Assembly (NCBI GenBank): GCA_040878185.1
Contig: JBBDMS010000015.1
Location: forward strand, 62,001 to 126,000
DNA: 64,000 nt
Source: JAWXBK01 sp040878185
Lineage (GTDB): Bacteria; Pseudomonadota; Alphaproteobacteria; Dongiales; Dongiaceae
Direction of reading: 5' to 3'
A program made the translations under genes and the position numbers. Positions 1 through 9,103 of the stretch are shown piece by piece. The notes under the pieces are model-generated. The model searched no databases. It saw only the letters and a program-made list of their open reading frames with translations, and was not told where the DNA came from. The stretch's first letter is position 1. Each line of letters starts with the position of its first letter.

Positions 1-333
1 GAGTACACGATCCCGAAGGAAGGCACCGGCATGTTCATGGACTGCCTCTGCATCCCGAAGGACTGCCCGAACCTCGACCTGACCTACGCAATGATCGACC
101 ATGTCGTGTCGGCCGAACCGCAGCGGATGTTTGCCGAAGAGCAGAGCGCCGGCATCACCAATCTCGAAGCGGTGCCGTTGCTCTCGCCCGAGCTCGCCGC
201 GACTTACTCCTACGACGATCTGGACGGGTTTATGCAGCGGGCAAGACTGCAGCCGGTGCCGCCGACGGAGCCGGGCGAGTTTGCGACGTATGACGATTTC
301 CTGAACGAGTATCAGCGGCTGCAGAAGGCCTGA
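1..333 (+). CDS. ABC transporter solute-binding protein, C-terminal fragment (spermidine/putrescine PotD-like)
   Basis: The reading frame is open from base 1 and ends at 333, so only about 110 C-terminal residues are inside the window. The fragment ends with the pattern of extracellular polyamine-type binding proteins: a hinge region, two helices and a tail resembling the PotD/PotF C-terminus (FMQRARLQP, then YDDFLNEYQRLQKA). Two PotB/PotC-type permease genes follow directly, which fixes the role as the periplasmic receptor of the same importer. The ABC ATPase of the transporter is not in the window and presumably lies upstream. Substrate cannot be read from this fragment; the downstream oxidoreductases argue for something other than a simple polyamine. 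Confidence 0.75.
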   Translation, partial: EYTIPKEGTGMFMDCLCIPKDCPNLDLTYAMIDHVVSAEPQRMFAEEQSAGITNLEAVPLLSPELAATYSYDDLDGFMQRARLQPVPPTEPGEFATYDDFLNEYQRLQKA

Positions 334-382
334 CGCTCGGCGTTCGTTCGACCTGACTTTCGACTGAAGGCCCGAGGACATC

Positions 383-1210
383 ATGGCGCGGCGCTGGTGG
401 CCCATCGCACCCGCCGCCCTGGTGTTCCTCGGGTTTTTCGTTGCGCCGCTCGCCTATTTCCTGATCATCAGCGTCTGGTCGGTCAAGGCGCGCATCATGC
501 GGCCCGATCTGACCGCGGCAAACTACATCGCGACCTGGGTCGAGTATGGCGATGTGCTGGTCACGACGCTCGCAATCGCCGCCGCGATCGGATTCGTGAC
601 GACGCTTCTCGCCTTCGGCTTCGCCTATGTGATCCGGTTCAAGGCGGGCCCGCTCGGGCCGCTGCTTCTGTTCGTGACCCTGATCACCCTGTTCGGCGGC
701 TATCTGGTCAAGATCTATGCCTGGAAGAGCATTCTCGGCATCGACGGCATCCTCAACATGGCGCTGACCGGCATCGGACTGATCGACGAGCCGTCACGTG
801 CCTTCATCTACAGCACCAATGCCGTCGTCATCACCCTTACCTATTTCCTGCTGCCCTTCGCAGTGCTGCCGATCTACGGGGCGCTGCGCTCGATCGACGA
901 TGCGACGATGGAGGCGGCACGCGACCTCGGTGCGAAACCGCTCGCGGTCATGCGCGATATCGTCATTCCGCAATGCGAGGGTGGCATCATGGTCGCCTTC
1001 ACGCTGGCCTTTCTGATTTCCGCTGGCGATTACGTCACGCCGCGCTTCGTCGGCGGTGGCGCCTCGATGATGGGCCATTTCATCGAAACGCAATTCTCGC
1101 TCGGCTTCGACTGGCCGATGGGCAGCGCGATGTCGTTCACGGTGCTCGCGACTTCGCTGGCGATCGTGATGGCGTTCCGCGCCTTGCTGCGACGGGCGAT
1201 CCGGCCATGA
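383..1210 (+). CDS. ABC transporter permease, PotB-type
   Basis: A 275-residue inner-membrane permease with about six hydrophobic segments. Near residues 173-195 it carries the EAA loop of binding-protein-dependent permeases (EAARDLGAKPLAVMRDIVIP), which docks on the cytoplasmic ATPase. Size and motif fit the PotB/PotH half of spermidine/putrescine-type importers. The gene follows the solute-binding protein by about 50 bases, with a GAGGACATC ribosome-binding stretch before the ATG. Its TGA overlaps the ATG of the second permease at 1207-1210, so the two halves of the membrane channel are probably translationally coupled. The substrate is not known. Confidence 0.85.
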   Translation: MARRWWPIAPAALVFLGFFVAPLAYFLIISVWSVKARIMRPDLTAANYIATWVEYGDVLVTTLAIAAAIGFVTTLLAFGFAYVIRFKAGPLGPLLLFVTLITLFGGYLVKIYAWKSILGIDGILNMALTGIGLIDEPSRAFIYSTNAVVITLTYFLLPFAVLPIYGALRSIDDATMEAARDLGAKPLAVMRDIVIPQCEGGIMVAFTLAFLISAGDYVTPRFVGGGASMMGHFIETQFSLGFDWPMGSAMSFTVLATSLAIVMAFRALLRRAIRP

Positions 1211-1992
1211 GGGCGAGGCATGTGACGGATCAGCTCTGGCGCGGTTTCGGGCTCCTGGTCGTGCTGTTCATGCTGGCCCCCCTCTTCCTCGTGGTGCTGT
1301 TCAGCTTCAACGAATCGGCGCTGACCAGCTTGCCGCTGACCGGGCTCACCCTCCATTGGTACGAGAAGCTGTTCGCCTACAACTCGTTCTGGCCCGCGCT
1401 CAAGAACAGCCTGATCGTCGGTTTCACGGTCGCCGCCTGCTCGGTCGTGATTGGCACGCTGGCGGCGCTTGCCCTTTCGACCATGCCGCCGCGCCGCGCC
1501 GGCCGGATCATCAATGCGCTGAGCCTGCCGGTCATGTTGCCCGCGCTCATCATCGGCATCTCGCTGATCTGCTATTTCGTGCGGTTTCTCGATATCCGCC
1601 TCAGTTTGCTGACGGTGATCCTCGGCCATCTGGTGATCGCCCAGCCCTTCGTCCTGCTGATCGTCTATGCCCGCATGGCGACCTTCGACCATGCCGTGGT
1701 CGAGAGCGCGCGCGATCTCGGCGCCTCGACCTGGACCGCCTTCCGGACCATCACGTTGCCGATCATCCAGCCGACCATCGTGGGCGCGGCCCTGATCGCG
1801 CTTTCCTTGTCGCTCGATGACTTCGTGATAACCTTCTTCACGATCGGCGGCGGCAACACATTGCCGACACTGGTCTGGGGCCTCGTGCGCACATCGCTCG
1901 ACCCTACCATCAACGCGATCGCGACCTTGCTCATCGCGCTCAGCATCGGGTCGACGATCGTCGCCCTGCAGCTGAGCCGTTACCGGGGCTGA
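1207..1992 (+). CDS. ABC transporter permease, PotC-type
   Basis: A 261-residue permease starting at the ATG that overlaps the previous stop as ATGA. It begins with a short cytoplasmic segment and a strong first membrane helix. The EAA-type loop (ESARDLGASTWTAFRTITLP) lies around residues 165-185, followed by the SLSLDDFVITFF stretch typical of PotC/PotI permeases. It should pair with the preceding permease to form the transmembrane channel. The next gene starts three bases after this stop, which keeps transport and catabolic genes in one transcript. Confidence 0.85.
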   Translation: MRARHVTDQLWRGFGLLVVLFMLAPLFLVVLFSFNESALTSLPLTGLTLHWYEKLFAYNSFWPALKNSLIVGFTVAACSVVIGTLAALALSTMPPRRAGRIINALSLPVMLPALIIGISLICYFVRFLDIRLSLLTVILGHLVIAQPFVLLIVYARMATFDHAVVESARDLGASTWTAFRTITLPIIQPTIVGAALIALSLSLDDFVITFFTIGGGNTLPTLVWGLVRTSLDPTINAIATLLIALSIGSTIVALQLSRYRG

Positions 1993-1995
1993 TCC

Positions 1996-2769
1996 ATGGG
2001 TTTCAATTTCTCGGGCAAGGCCGTTCTCGTGACCGGCGCCGCGCGCGGCCTCGGCTTCGCGATCGCGCATGCCTTCCACGATGCGGGGGCGCAGGTCGCG
2101 ATAAACGACCGGACCGATGCCGACGTGGCGGCCGCCATCGAGCGGCTCGGCGGCGGCCCCAATCTTGCAGCGGCCGGCGCCGACCTCGCCGATGCGGCCG
2201 GTTGCGCGCGCGCCGTGCGTCGCGCGACCGATACGTTCGGCCGGCTCGATGTTCTCGTCAACAATGCCGCCGTCAATATCGAGAAGCCGGTCGATGGGAC
2301 CGACGACGCGCATTGGGATCTTCATCTTGCCGTGGTGATGAAGGCGCCGTTTTTCTGCCTGCGCGCAGCTCTGCCGTTCCTTCGCGAGAGCCGCGGCAAT
2401 GTGATCAACGTCGCTTCGGAACTTGGCCTGCACGCGATCCCCGACAATGTCGCCTATGTGAGCGCCAAGCATGGCACGGTTGCGATGACCCGCGCGGTTG
2501 CGATCGAGCTGGCGGCGGCGGGAATTCGCGTGAACGCGCTTTGTCCCGGCACGATGGATACCGAGCTGATGCGCGATTGCGCGGCGGCGAGCGGCGATCC
2601 GGCGAAATATTACCAGGCATTCAACGACTATCATCCGATGGGTCGCATCGCATCGCCGGACGAGATCGCGTCGTTCCTGCTCTGCCTCGCCTCGCCGGCA
2701 GCATCGTTCCTCACGGGGGCCGCGATCCCGATCGATGGCGGCAGCACCGCCGGGCGGAGGCCACAATGA
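1996..2769 (+). CDS. SDR family NAD(P)-dependent oxidoreductase (first copy)
   Basis: A 257-residue classical short-chain dehydrogenase. It has the glycine-rich nucleotide-binding motif (TGAARGLGFAIA) at residues 14-25, the NNAA motif near 90, a Ser in the INVAS segment near 138 and the catalytic YxxxK as YVSAK near 151-155. The C-terminal SFLTGAAIPIDGG is typical of the family. It lies between transporter and hydrolase genes, so it likely oxidises or reduces the imported compound. Its TGA overlaps the ATG of a second SDR. The two SDRs are clearly divergent from each other, suggesting consecutive steps rather than a recent duplication. Substrate is unknown. Confidence 0.85.
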   Translation: MGFNFSGKAVLVTGAARGLGFAIAHAFHDAGAQVAINDRTDADVAAAIERLGGGPNLAAAGADLADAAGCARAVRRATDTFGRLDVLVNNAAVNIEKPVDGTDDAHWDLHLAVVMKAPFFCLRAALPFLRESRGNVINVASELGLHAIPDNVAYVSAKHGTVAMTRAVAIELAAAGIRVNALCPGTMDTELMRDCAAASGDPAKYYQAFNDYHPMGRIASPDEIASFLLCLASPAASFLTGAAIPIDGGSTAGRRPQ

Positions 2770-3524
2770 CCGACCTTCAGGATTTCGCCGGCAAGTGCGT
2801 GCTGGTCACTGGGTCGACCCGGGGAATCGGTGCCGCCGCCGCCGAGCTGCTTCTCGAACGCGGCGCGCAGGTGATCCTGCATGGTCGGAAGCCCGACGAT
2901 GTGACGGCGGCGGTTGCCGCCCGCGCAGGCCGGCACGGCGCGCGTGTTTCGGGCCATGCCGCCGACCTCGCCGATCGCGCGCAATGCCGGCGTCTCGCCG
3001 CTGCGGCGGGCGATATCGATATCCTGATCAACAGCGCCGGGATTTTCGACGATCGCGATATCGCCGGGACCGACGAGGCATTGTGGGACCGCACCGTCGC
3101 CGTCAACCTGACGGCGCCCTGGGTAATCGCGCGGGCCCTGCTGCCGGGCCTGCGGGCACGGCGCGGCGTGATCGTCAATGTCGCGTCCGATGCGGCCTTT
3201 CTTGGCTATGCCGGCGCGTCGGTCTATTGCGCGACCAAGGGCGCCTTGGTCGGCCTCACCCGCGCCCTCGCGGTCGAACTCGGGCCGGATATCCGAGCGC
3301 TCTGCGTCTGCCCCGGTCCGACGATGACCGACATGATGGGCGAAACCCCGGCGGAGCGCGAAGCGGGCGCGCAGGCCTGGTCGTCCTGGACCATGCTCGG
3401 TCGGGCTGCCCGGCCCGAAGAGATTGCCGAGATCATCGCGTTTGCCGCGTCCCCCGCCGCATCGTTTGCGACCGGCAGCATCATCGCCGCCGATGGCGGC
3501 GTCAGCGCGGGGCGGCGTCTGTGA
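2766..3524 (+). CDS. SDR family NAD(P)-dependent oxidoreductase (second copy)
   Basis: A 252-residue short-chain dehydrogenase starting at the ATG that overlaps the preceding stop. Cofactor motif TGSTRGIGAAAAE lies near residues 14-26, the INSAG motif near 86, a catalytic Ser in NVASD near 135 and YCATK as the YxxxK motif near 149-153. The tail FATGSIIAADGGVSAG matches the SDR C-terminus. Its stop overlaps the GTG start of the following SMP-30 protein (GTGA). The pairing of a dehydrogenase with a lactonase-like hydrolase suggests oxidation of a cyclic sugar or polyol to a lactone, but that is inference from neighbourhood only. Confidence 0.85.
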   Translation: MTDLQDFAGKCVLVTGSTRGIGAAAAELLLERGAQVILHGRKPDDVTAAVAARAGRHGARVSGHAADLADRAQCRRLAAAAGDIDILINSAGIFDDRDIAGTDEALWDRTVAVNLTAPWVIARALLPGLRARRGVIVNVASDAAFLGYAGASVYCATKGALVGLTRALAVELGPDIRALCVCPGPTMTDMMGETPAEREAGAQAWSSWTMLGRAARPEEIAEIIAFAASPAASFATGSIIAADGGVSAGRRL

Positions 3525-4414
3525 ACCCGGACGCGATGCCGCGCGTTGCTGTCCCGAGTGAGGATGCGCTCGGCGAGAGCGTGTTCTGGCATGCGGGCGA
3601 ACAAGCCCTCTATTGGATCGATTTTTTCGGCCCGACCCTGCATCGCTTCGATCCGCAGAGCCTTGCGCGCCATGAATGGGCGATCCCGGGCAGTAAGCAT
3701 GTCGGATCGGCCGTGCCGCTTGCCGACGGCCGGGTGCTGCTCGCGCTGGATGACGGGCTCCAAATTTTCGATCCGACGCGCACGCGCGTTACGTTCTTCG
3801 CCGATCCGAATGGCGGCCGACCCGGGATCGGTTACAACGATTCCAAGGTCGACCGCGCCGGGCGCTACTGGATCGGCACCTACGATGGAGCCGAGCGCGA
3901 GCCGCGCGGCATCCTCTATCGGGTCGACCCCGATGGCAGCGCCCATGTCGGCGACAGCGGCTACATGGTGTGCAACGGCCCGGCCTTCAGCCCGGACGGG
4001 CGCATCCTCTATTTCAGCGACACCGCCGGCCGGCGCCTGCTCGCCTACGATCTCGACCCGGAAACCGGCGCGCTCGGTACGGCCCGCCTGTTCGCCACCA
4101 TCGTTGACGATACGGGGATACCCGATGGGCTCACCGTCGATGCCGACGGATTTCTCTGGTGCGCGCATTACGGCGGCGGCCGGGTGACGCGCTTCGCACC
4201 GGATGGGCGCCTTGATCGCACGATCGCGCTGCCGGTTCCGTTCGTGACGAGCTGCTGCTTCGGCGGCGCCTCGCTGGAGACGCTCTACATCACGACGGCG
4301 CGCAGCGGGCTCGACGCAGCCGCGCTCGCCGCAGCCCCGTCTTCGGGTGCGCTGTTCGCCGTCGAACCCGGCATGTGCGGGATCGCGGATCGTCCCTTCC
4401 TTCTCGCCGACTAG
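3521..4414 (+). CDS. SMP-30/gluconolactonase/LRE family protein
   Basis: A 297-residue six-bladed propeller enzyme if the GTG at 3521 is used; an ATG at 3536 is an alternative five codons in. Conserved metal-site segments are present: ALGESVFW (Glu), GYNDSK (Asn), CNGPAFSPDG (Asn) and GIPDGLTVDADGF (Asp). Members hydrolyse sugar lactones or related esters with a divalent metal. The GTG overlaps the upstream SDR stop, so it completes a transporter-SDR-SDR-lactonase operon. A 204-base gap to the next gene follows. Confidence 0.85.
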   Translation: MNPDAMPRVAVPSEDALGESVFWHAGEQALYWIDFFGPTLHRFDPQSLARHEWAIPGSKHVGSAVPLADGRVLLALDDGLQIFDPTRTRVTFFADPNGGRPGIGYNDSKVDRAGRYWIGTYDGAEREPRGILYRVDPDGSAHVGDSGYMVCNGPAFSPDGRILYFSDTAGRRLLAYDLDPETGALGTARLFATIVDDTGIPDGLTVDADGFLWCAHYGGGRVTRFAPDGRLDRTIALPVPFVTSCCFGGASLETLYITTARSGLDAAALAAAPSSGALFAVEPGMCGIADRPFLLAD

Positions 4415-4533
4415 TTCCCGCGGGCGTCGTCGATCAATTTCTGCGGGCTTCGCCGCTGGGCGAACGCGATCCGCGGCTGAAGCCGGCATCCCGGCCGACA
4501 TCACAGAAAGGCCCGATTCATCGGCCAAATTTC

Positions 4534-4563
4534 TTGCCCGTGCGGCGGGCCGGCAACCATAAT
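4534..4563 (+). promoter_or_regulatory. Predicted sigma-70-type promoter for the Kef-type antiporter
   Basis: TTGCCC at 4534-4539 and CATAAT at 4558-4563 are separated by 18 bases. The site lies in the 204-base gap between the lactonase-like gene and the antiporter, about 55 bases before the antiporter ATG. No other feature was seen in this gap. Prediction by eye only. Confidence 0.45.
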
Positions 4564-4618
4564 GTTTTCAGCCTGGCTGATCGGCGAATCATGGTCCTGA
4601 AAGGAACAGCTGCAGACG

Positions 4619-6418
4619 ATGCCTCATGAAACGCCGCTCATCACCACGATCGTGGCCGCCCTGGTCCTCGCCTTCATCTTCGGAGCCATTGCGCACCGGC
4701 TCCGCATTCCGCCGCTGGTCGGCTATCTGCTCGCCGGCATTCTCGTCGGGCCTCACACGCCCGGTTTCGTCGCCGACCAAGAGCTTGCGACCGAACTCGC
4801 CGAGATTGGCGTCATCCTGCTCATGTTCGGCGTCGGATTGCATTTCTCGTTCAAGGATCTGCTTTCCGTCCGTGCGATCGCCATCCCGGGCGCGGTGGTG
4901 CAGATCGCCTTCGCAACCGTGCTGGGGCTCGGCCTCGCGGCGCTGCTGGGCTGGACCCTCGGCGCCGGCATCATTTTCGGCCTCGCACTCTCGGTTGCCA
5001 GCACGGTCGTTCTGCTGCGCGCCATGCAGGAGCGGCGCCTCATCGAAACCGAGCGCGGGCGCATCGCCGTCGGCTGGCTGATCGTCGAAGACCTCGCAAT
5101 GGTACTGGCGCTGGTATTGCTGCCGGCCGTCGCGGGCGCGCTGGGCGGGGCAACCGATACGGGCGGCGGCGATCCAGTGGTGAGCGGGATGGGCCTCGGC
5201 GTGTTTGGCGCGCTCGCGATAACGTTTGCCAAGGTCGCCGCTTTCATCGCCTTCATGATGCTTGTCGGACGTCGGGTGATCCCCTGGATCCTGCATATGA
5301 TCGCCCATACCGGATCGCGCGAGCTGTTTCGGCTCGCAGTGCTCGCGATCGCGCTGGGCGTTGCCTTTGCGGCGGCGGAACTGTTCGGCGTGTCGCTAGC
5401 GCTCGGCGCCTTTTTCGCCGGCATGATCCTCAGCGAGTCGGAACTGAGTCAGCGGGCGGCCGAAGAGTCGCTGCCGCTGCGCGACGCGTTCGCGGTCCTC
5501 TTCTTCGTGTCGGTCGGCATGCTGTTCAACCCTCTCAGCCTGATCGACGATCCGCTGCCGGTGCTGGCGACCTTGTTCATCATCCTGATCGGCAAGTCAT
5601 TGGCCGCCTATCTGATCGTGATCCTGTTCCGACATCCGGTCGCAACCGCGCTCACCATCTCGGCCAGCCTCGCGCAGATTGGCGAATTTTCGTTCATCCT
5701 GGCCGATCTCGGCGTGAAGATCGGCGTGCTGCCGGAACAGGGCCGCGATCTCATCCTGGCCGGGGCGCTGCTGTCGATCCTGCTCAACCCCGTCATGTTC
5801 GCCGCGGTCGACTGGCTGAAACCGGTTCTCGAGCGACGACGCGGGGGGCTCGCAAATGCCGGCGCCCATGCAGGCGGGCCCCGGGTCGACCCCTCGTTCG
5901 AGCGCAATGTCGAACCGAGCTTCGAACCGGCGGAAACGCCGTCAACTATCGAGCCGCAGGCGGCGTCGGTCCTGCGCGATCATGTCGTGCTCGTCGGCTA
6001 TGGACGGGTCGGAAGTCTGGTCGGCGAGTCCCTGCGCGCTAGCGGTTACCCGTTCCTGGTGATCGAAGATGCGGACAAGACGGTCGCGCGACTGCACGAA
6101 AGCGGGATCGAAACCGTGGTCGGCAATGCCGCCGACCCGGACGTACTGCGGGCCGCCAATCTTCCCGAAGCCCGGCAGCTCATCGTCGCCATCCCGAATG
6201 CATTCGAGGCGGGTCAAGTCATCGAACAGGCGCGTGCCGCGAACCCGAATCTCGATATCATCGCGCGCGCCCATTCCGACGCCGAAATCGACCATCTGGC
6301 TATCCTCGGCGCCGACACGGTCATCATGGGCGAACGCGAGATCGCGCGCGGCATGATCGAGCTGATCGCGCGACCGAATGTCCGCGGGGGCGACCCAGCG
6401 CCGGAGAATTTCACCTAG
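4619..6418 (+). CDS. CPA2-family monovalent cation:proton antiporter with TrkA-N domain (Kef/YbaL/RosB type)
   Basis: A 599-residue protein. The first 390 residues form an Na+/H+ exchanger-type membrane domain with about 12-13 hydrophobic segments. A linker of about 60 residues follows, then a cytoplasmic Rossmann TrkA-N domain beginning HVVLVGYGRVGSLVGESL near residue 457. The arrangement matches YbaL/RosB and KefB/C potassium or proton antiporters, with nucleotide or glutathione control through the TrkA-N domain. The ATG is preceded by AAAGGAACAG. A YfcG/YghU-type GST lies next to it on the opposite strand, which is suggestive given the glutathione gating of Kef systems, but no physical link is shown. 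Confidence 0.88.
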   Translation: MPHETPLITTIVAALVLAFIFGAIAHRLRIPPLVGYLLAGILVGPHTPGFVADQELATELAEIGVILLMFGVGLHFSFKDLLSVRAIAIPGAVVQIAFATVLGLGLAALLGWTLGAGIIFGLALSVASTVVLLRAMQERRLIETERGRIAVGWLIVEDLAMVLALVLLPAVAGALGGATDTGGGDPVVSGMGLGVFGALAITFAKVAAFIAFMMLVGRRVIPWILHMIAHTGSRELFRLAVLAIALGVAFAAAELFGVSLALGAFFAGMILSESELSQRAAEESLPLRDAFAVLFFVSVGMLFNPLSLIDDPLPVLATLFIILIGKSLAAYLIVILFRHPVATALTISASLAQIGEFSFILADLGVKIGVLPEQGRDLILAGALLSILLNPVMFAAVDWLKPVLERRRGGLANAGAHAGGPRVDPSFERNVEPSFEPAETPSTIEPQAASVLRDHVVLVGYGRVGSLVGESLRASGYPFLVIEDADKTVARLHESGIETVVGNAADPDVLRAANLPEARQLIVAIPNAFEAGQVIEQARAANPNLDIIARAHSDAEIDHLAILGADTVIMGEREIARGMIELIARPNVRGGDPAPENFT

Positions 6419-6455
6419 GCGGCTTCACCTAAGCGATGGCCGATCGCGCGCCCGG

Positions 6456-7148
6456 CTAACGCCGCTGATACTGCGTCTTGCCGAACAGCATCTCGCGCGT
6501 CTTGTCGTCGACCGGTCCGCTGCGGCTGCGCTCGGACAGGACCTCGATGCCGCGCTTCACCGCGGGTCGCGCCGCGATCTGGTCAAACCAGCGCTGCACG
6601 TTCTTGTAGTCCGGCAGGTTGACGCCCTGCCGCTCCCACGAACGCAGCCACGGCCAGATCGCGATATCGGCGATCGAGTATTCCCTGGCGACGAACTCGC
6701 GATCGGTAAGCTGGCGATCGAGCACGCCATAGAGGCGTTTGGCTTCGTTGCTGTAACGCTCGAGCGCATAGGGAATTTTTTCCGGCGCATAGACATGGAA
6801 ATGATGCGCCTGGCCCAGCATCGGCCCTATGCCGCCCATCTGAAACATCAGCCATTGCAGCACGTCGTAGCGCTCGCGCGGCGAGACCGGCATCAGCATG
6901 CCGCTCTTCTCCGCGAGATAAATCAGGATCGCGCCGGATTCGAAGACCGAGATCGGCTTGCCGTCCGGCCCTTCGGGATCGACCAGCGCCGGCATCTTGT
7001 TGTTCGGGCTGATCTTCAGGAAATCCGGCTTGAACTGGTCGCCGCTGCCGATATCGATCGGAATGATGTTGTACGGGAGCGCGATTTCTTCGAGCATGAT
7101 GTGGATCTTGTGGCCATTGGGGGTGGGCCAAGTATAGAGGTCGATCAT
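6456..7148 (-). CDS. Glutathione S-transferase family protein, YfcG/YghU-like
   Basis: A 230-residue protein when started at the ATG at 7148, preceded by AGAGGAAACCGG; an upstream ATG at 7175 would add nine residues unlike the family. It opens MIDLYTWPTPNGHK, almost the start of E. coli YfcG, with the thioredoxin-like GST N-domain at about 1-85 (NNKMPALVD holds the glutathione-binding cis-Pro) and a helical C-domain after it. YfcG-type proteins reduce disulfides with glutathione and lack a catalytic Cys, using a Thr/Asn near the N-terminus, visible here as T9-N11. The gene diverges from the VOC gene at 7202. Confidence 0.85.
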   Translation of the reverse strand: MIDLYTWPTPNGHKIHIMLEEIALPYNIIPIDIGSGDQFKPDFLKISPNNKMPALVDPEGPDGKPISVFESGAILIYLAEKSGMLMPVSPRERYDVLQWLMFQMGGIGPMLGQAHHFHVYAPEKIPYALERYSNEAKRLYGVLDRQLTDREFVAREYSIADIAIWPWLRSWERQGVNLPDYKNVQRWFDQIAARPAVKRGIEVLSERSRSGPVDDKTREMLFGKTQYQRR

Positions 7149-7201
7149 TCCGGTTTCCTCTTCGTAACTGTCCATACCGCAACGCGGCTTGAGAGCAATA
7201 T

Positions 7202-7615
7202 ATGACTCTGGGCGACATTAACCATATCTCCGTGACGGTCGGCGATCTCGACCGGTCTTTCGCCTTCTACGATCCGCTTATGCAGTTCCTCGGCTACCAC
7301 GTGTCCGAGCGGGGGCCGGAATATTTCGAATGGCTGGGCCCGGCCGGCTGGTTCATCCTGCGGCAGATGCGCAAGGACACGCCGCATGACCGCTATGCGC
7401 GCGGTCTGCACCACCTTTCATGGAATGCGGATAATCGCGCCGAGGTGGACGCTTTTCATCTGCTTCTCGTCAAGAACGGCGCGACGATCCACGACGGACC
7501 CCGGGCCTTCCTCGAATACAGTGCCGGTTACTATGCGGTGTTCTTCGAAGATCCGGACGGGATCAAACTCGAGCTCGCGTATACGCCCGCGCAACATCGT
7601 CCGACGAGCCGGTAA
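7202..7615 (+). CDS. VOC family (glyoxalase/extradiol dioxygenase fold) protein
   Basis: A 137-residue vicinal-oxygen-chelate protein. Metal-ligand candidates are His in INHISVTV near residue 8, His in LHHLSW near 72 and Glu in GIKLELAY near 125, placed as in glyoxalase I and related dioxygenases. DPDGIKLEL is the usual family ending. It starts 26 bases beyond the longest possible start of the divergent GST gene. Substrate unknown; VOC proteins range from glyoxalases to resistance proteins. Confidence 0.8.
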   Translation: MTLGDINHISVTVGDLDRSFAFYDPLMQFLGYHVSERGPEYFEWLGPAGWFILRQMRKDTPHDRYARGLHHLSWNADNRAEVDAFHLLLVKNGATIHDGPRAFLEYSAGYYAVFFEDPDGIKLELAYTPAQHRPTSR

Positions 7616-7639
7616 TCGCGCAACGAAGCGCCGGCGGAA

Positions 7640-9103
7640 TTACCCGGCGAGCTTCGCCTTGAGCCGATCGTTGACGACCGCCGGATTGGCCTTGCCGCCG
7701 CTCGATTTCATCACCTGCCCGACGAAGAAGCCGAATAGTTTGTCCTTGCCCGAGCGATACTCGGCGACCTTGTCGGCGTTGGCCGCCATGACCGCGTCGA
7801 TCACCGTGTCGATCGCGTTCGTGTCGGTGACCTGGCGCAGCCCCTTCGCCTCGACGATCGCCGCCGCCGGTTTGCCGGTCTCGACCATCTCGGCGAACAC
7901 ATCCTTGGCGATGCGCCCCGAGATCGTGTTATCCGCGATCAGATCGATCAGCCCGCCGAGATTCTCCGCCGAGACCGGCGACTCCTCGATCCCCTTGCCG
8001 GTGCGGTTGAGCGCTCCGAACAGTTCTGAAATCACCCAGTTCGCGGCCAGCTTGGCATCACGCTTATCGGCGACGGCCTCGTAAAACGCCGCCGTCTCTT
8101 TCTCCGCGACCAGCACGCCGGCATCGTAGGGCGAGAGGCCGAAATCGCACATATAGCGCGCCTTCCGCGCATCCGGCAGCTCCGGCAGGCCGGCGCGCAG
8201 CCGCTCGACGAAACCGGCATCGAGCAGGAGCGGCAGCAGATCGGGGTCCGGGAAATAGCGGTAGTCATGCGCATGCTCTTTCGAGCGCATCGTCCGCGTC
8301 GTTCCCTTGCTCGAATCGAACAGGCGGGTTTCCTGATCGATCGTGCCGCCCTCCTCGATCACGTCGACCTGCCGCTGTGCCTCGTATTCGATCGCCTGGA
8401 TGACGAAGCGCACCGAATTGACGTTCTTGATCTCGCAGCGCGTACCGAGCGGGTCGCCCGGCCGGCGCACCGACACATTCACGTCGCAGCGCATGCTACC
8501 TTCGTCCATATTGCCGTCGCAGGTACCGAGATAGCGCAGGATCGAGCGCACCTTCCGGATATAGGCCGCCGCTTCCTCGGCCGAGCGCATGTCGGGCTCG
8601 GACACGATCTCCATCAGCGCGACGCCGGCGCGATTGAGATCGACATAAGTCCGGTCCGGATGCTGGTCGTGCAGGCTCTTGCCGGCATCCTGCTCGAGAT
8701 GCAGCCGCGTGATGCCGACGGCGCGCGTGCGACCGTCGGGCAGATCGATCAGAACCTCGCCCTTACCGACGATCGGCTGTTCGTACTGCGAAATCTGATA
8801 GCCGGCCGGCAGGTCGGCATAGAAGTAGTTCTTCCGGTCGAACACCGATCTGAGATTGATCTGCGCGTTGAGCCCAAGGCCGGTCTTGACCGCCTGCTCG
8901 ACGCAGAACTCGTTGATGACCGGCAGCATGCCGGGGAAGCCGGCATCGACGAAACTCACCTGCGCATTCGGCTCGGCACCGAACACGGTCGATGCGCCGG
9001 AGAACAGCTTCGATTTCGAGATCACCTGGGCGTGGACCTCGAGCCCGAGCACAATCTCCCATTTGCCGGTCCGCCCTTCCAGCAGAAGTGCATCCGCGCT
9101 CAT
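7640..9103 (-). CDS. gatB: Aspartyl/glutamyl-tRNA amidotransferase subunit B
   Basis: A 487-residue GatB that recognises misacylated Asp-tRNA(Asn) or Glu-tRNA(Gln), phosphorylates the acyl group and accepts ammonia from GatA. Diagnostic segments include WEIVLGLEVHAQV near residue 15, the FDRKNYFYADLPAGYQISQYE region near 90, and SMRCDVNVSVR near 207. The C-terminal YqeY-like tail domain is present (GFFVGQVMKSSGGKANP). Its ATG overlaps the gatA stop as ATGA, and gene order is gatC-gatA-gatB on the minus strand. AspS at 37326 is the probable supplier of Asp-tRNA(Asn). Confidence 0.97.
   Translation of the reverse strand: MSADALLLEGRTGKWEIVLGLEVHAQVISKSKLFSGASTVFGAEPNAQVSFVDAGFPGMLPVINEFCVEQAVKTGLGLNAQINLRSVFDRKNYFYADLPAGYQISQYEQPIVGKGEVLIDLPDGRTRAVGITRLHLEQDAGKSLHDQHPDRTYVDLNRAGVALMEIVSEPDMRSAEEAAAYIRKVRSILRYLGTCDGNMDEGSMRCDVNVSVRRPGDPLGTRCEIKNVNSVRFVIQAIEYEAQRQVDVIEEGGTIDQETRLFDSSKGTTRTMRSKEHAHDYRYFPDPDLLPLLLDAGFVERLRAGLPELPDARKARYMCDFGLSPYDAGVLVAEKETAAFYEAVADKRDAKLAANWVISELFGALNRTGKGIEESPVSAENLGGLIDLIADNTISGRIAKDVFAEMVETGKPAAAIVEAKGLRQVTDTNAIDTVIDAVMAANADKVAEYRSGKDKLFGFFVGQVMKSSGGKANPAVVNDRLKAKLAG

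Noticed and set aside
1030..2766. Long minus-strand open frame opposite the permease and SDR genes
   Set aside because: Its Arg/Asp/His/Gln-rich composition is the usual antisense shadow of high-GC coding DNA; sense genes there are well supported.
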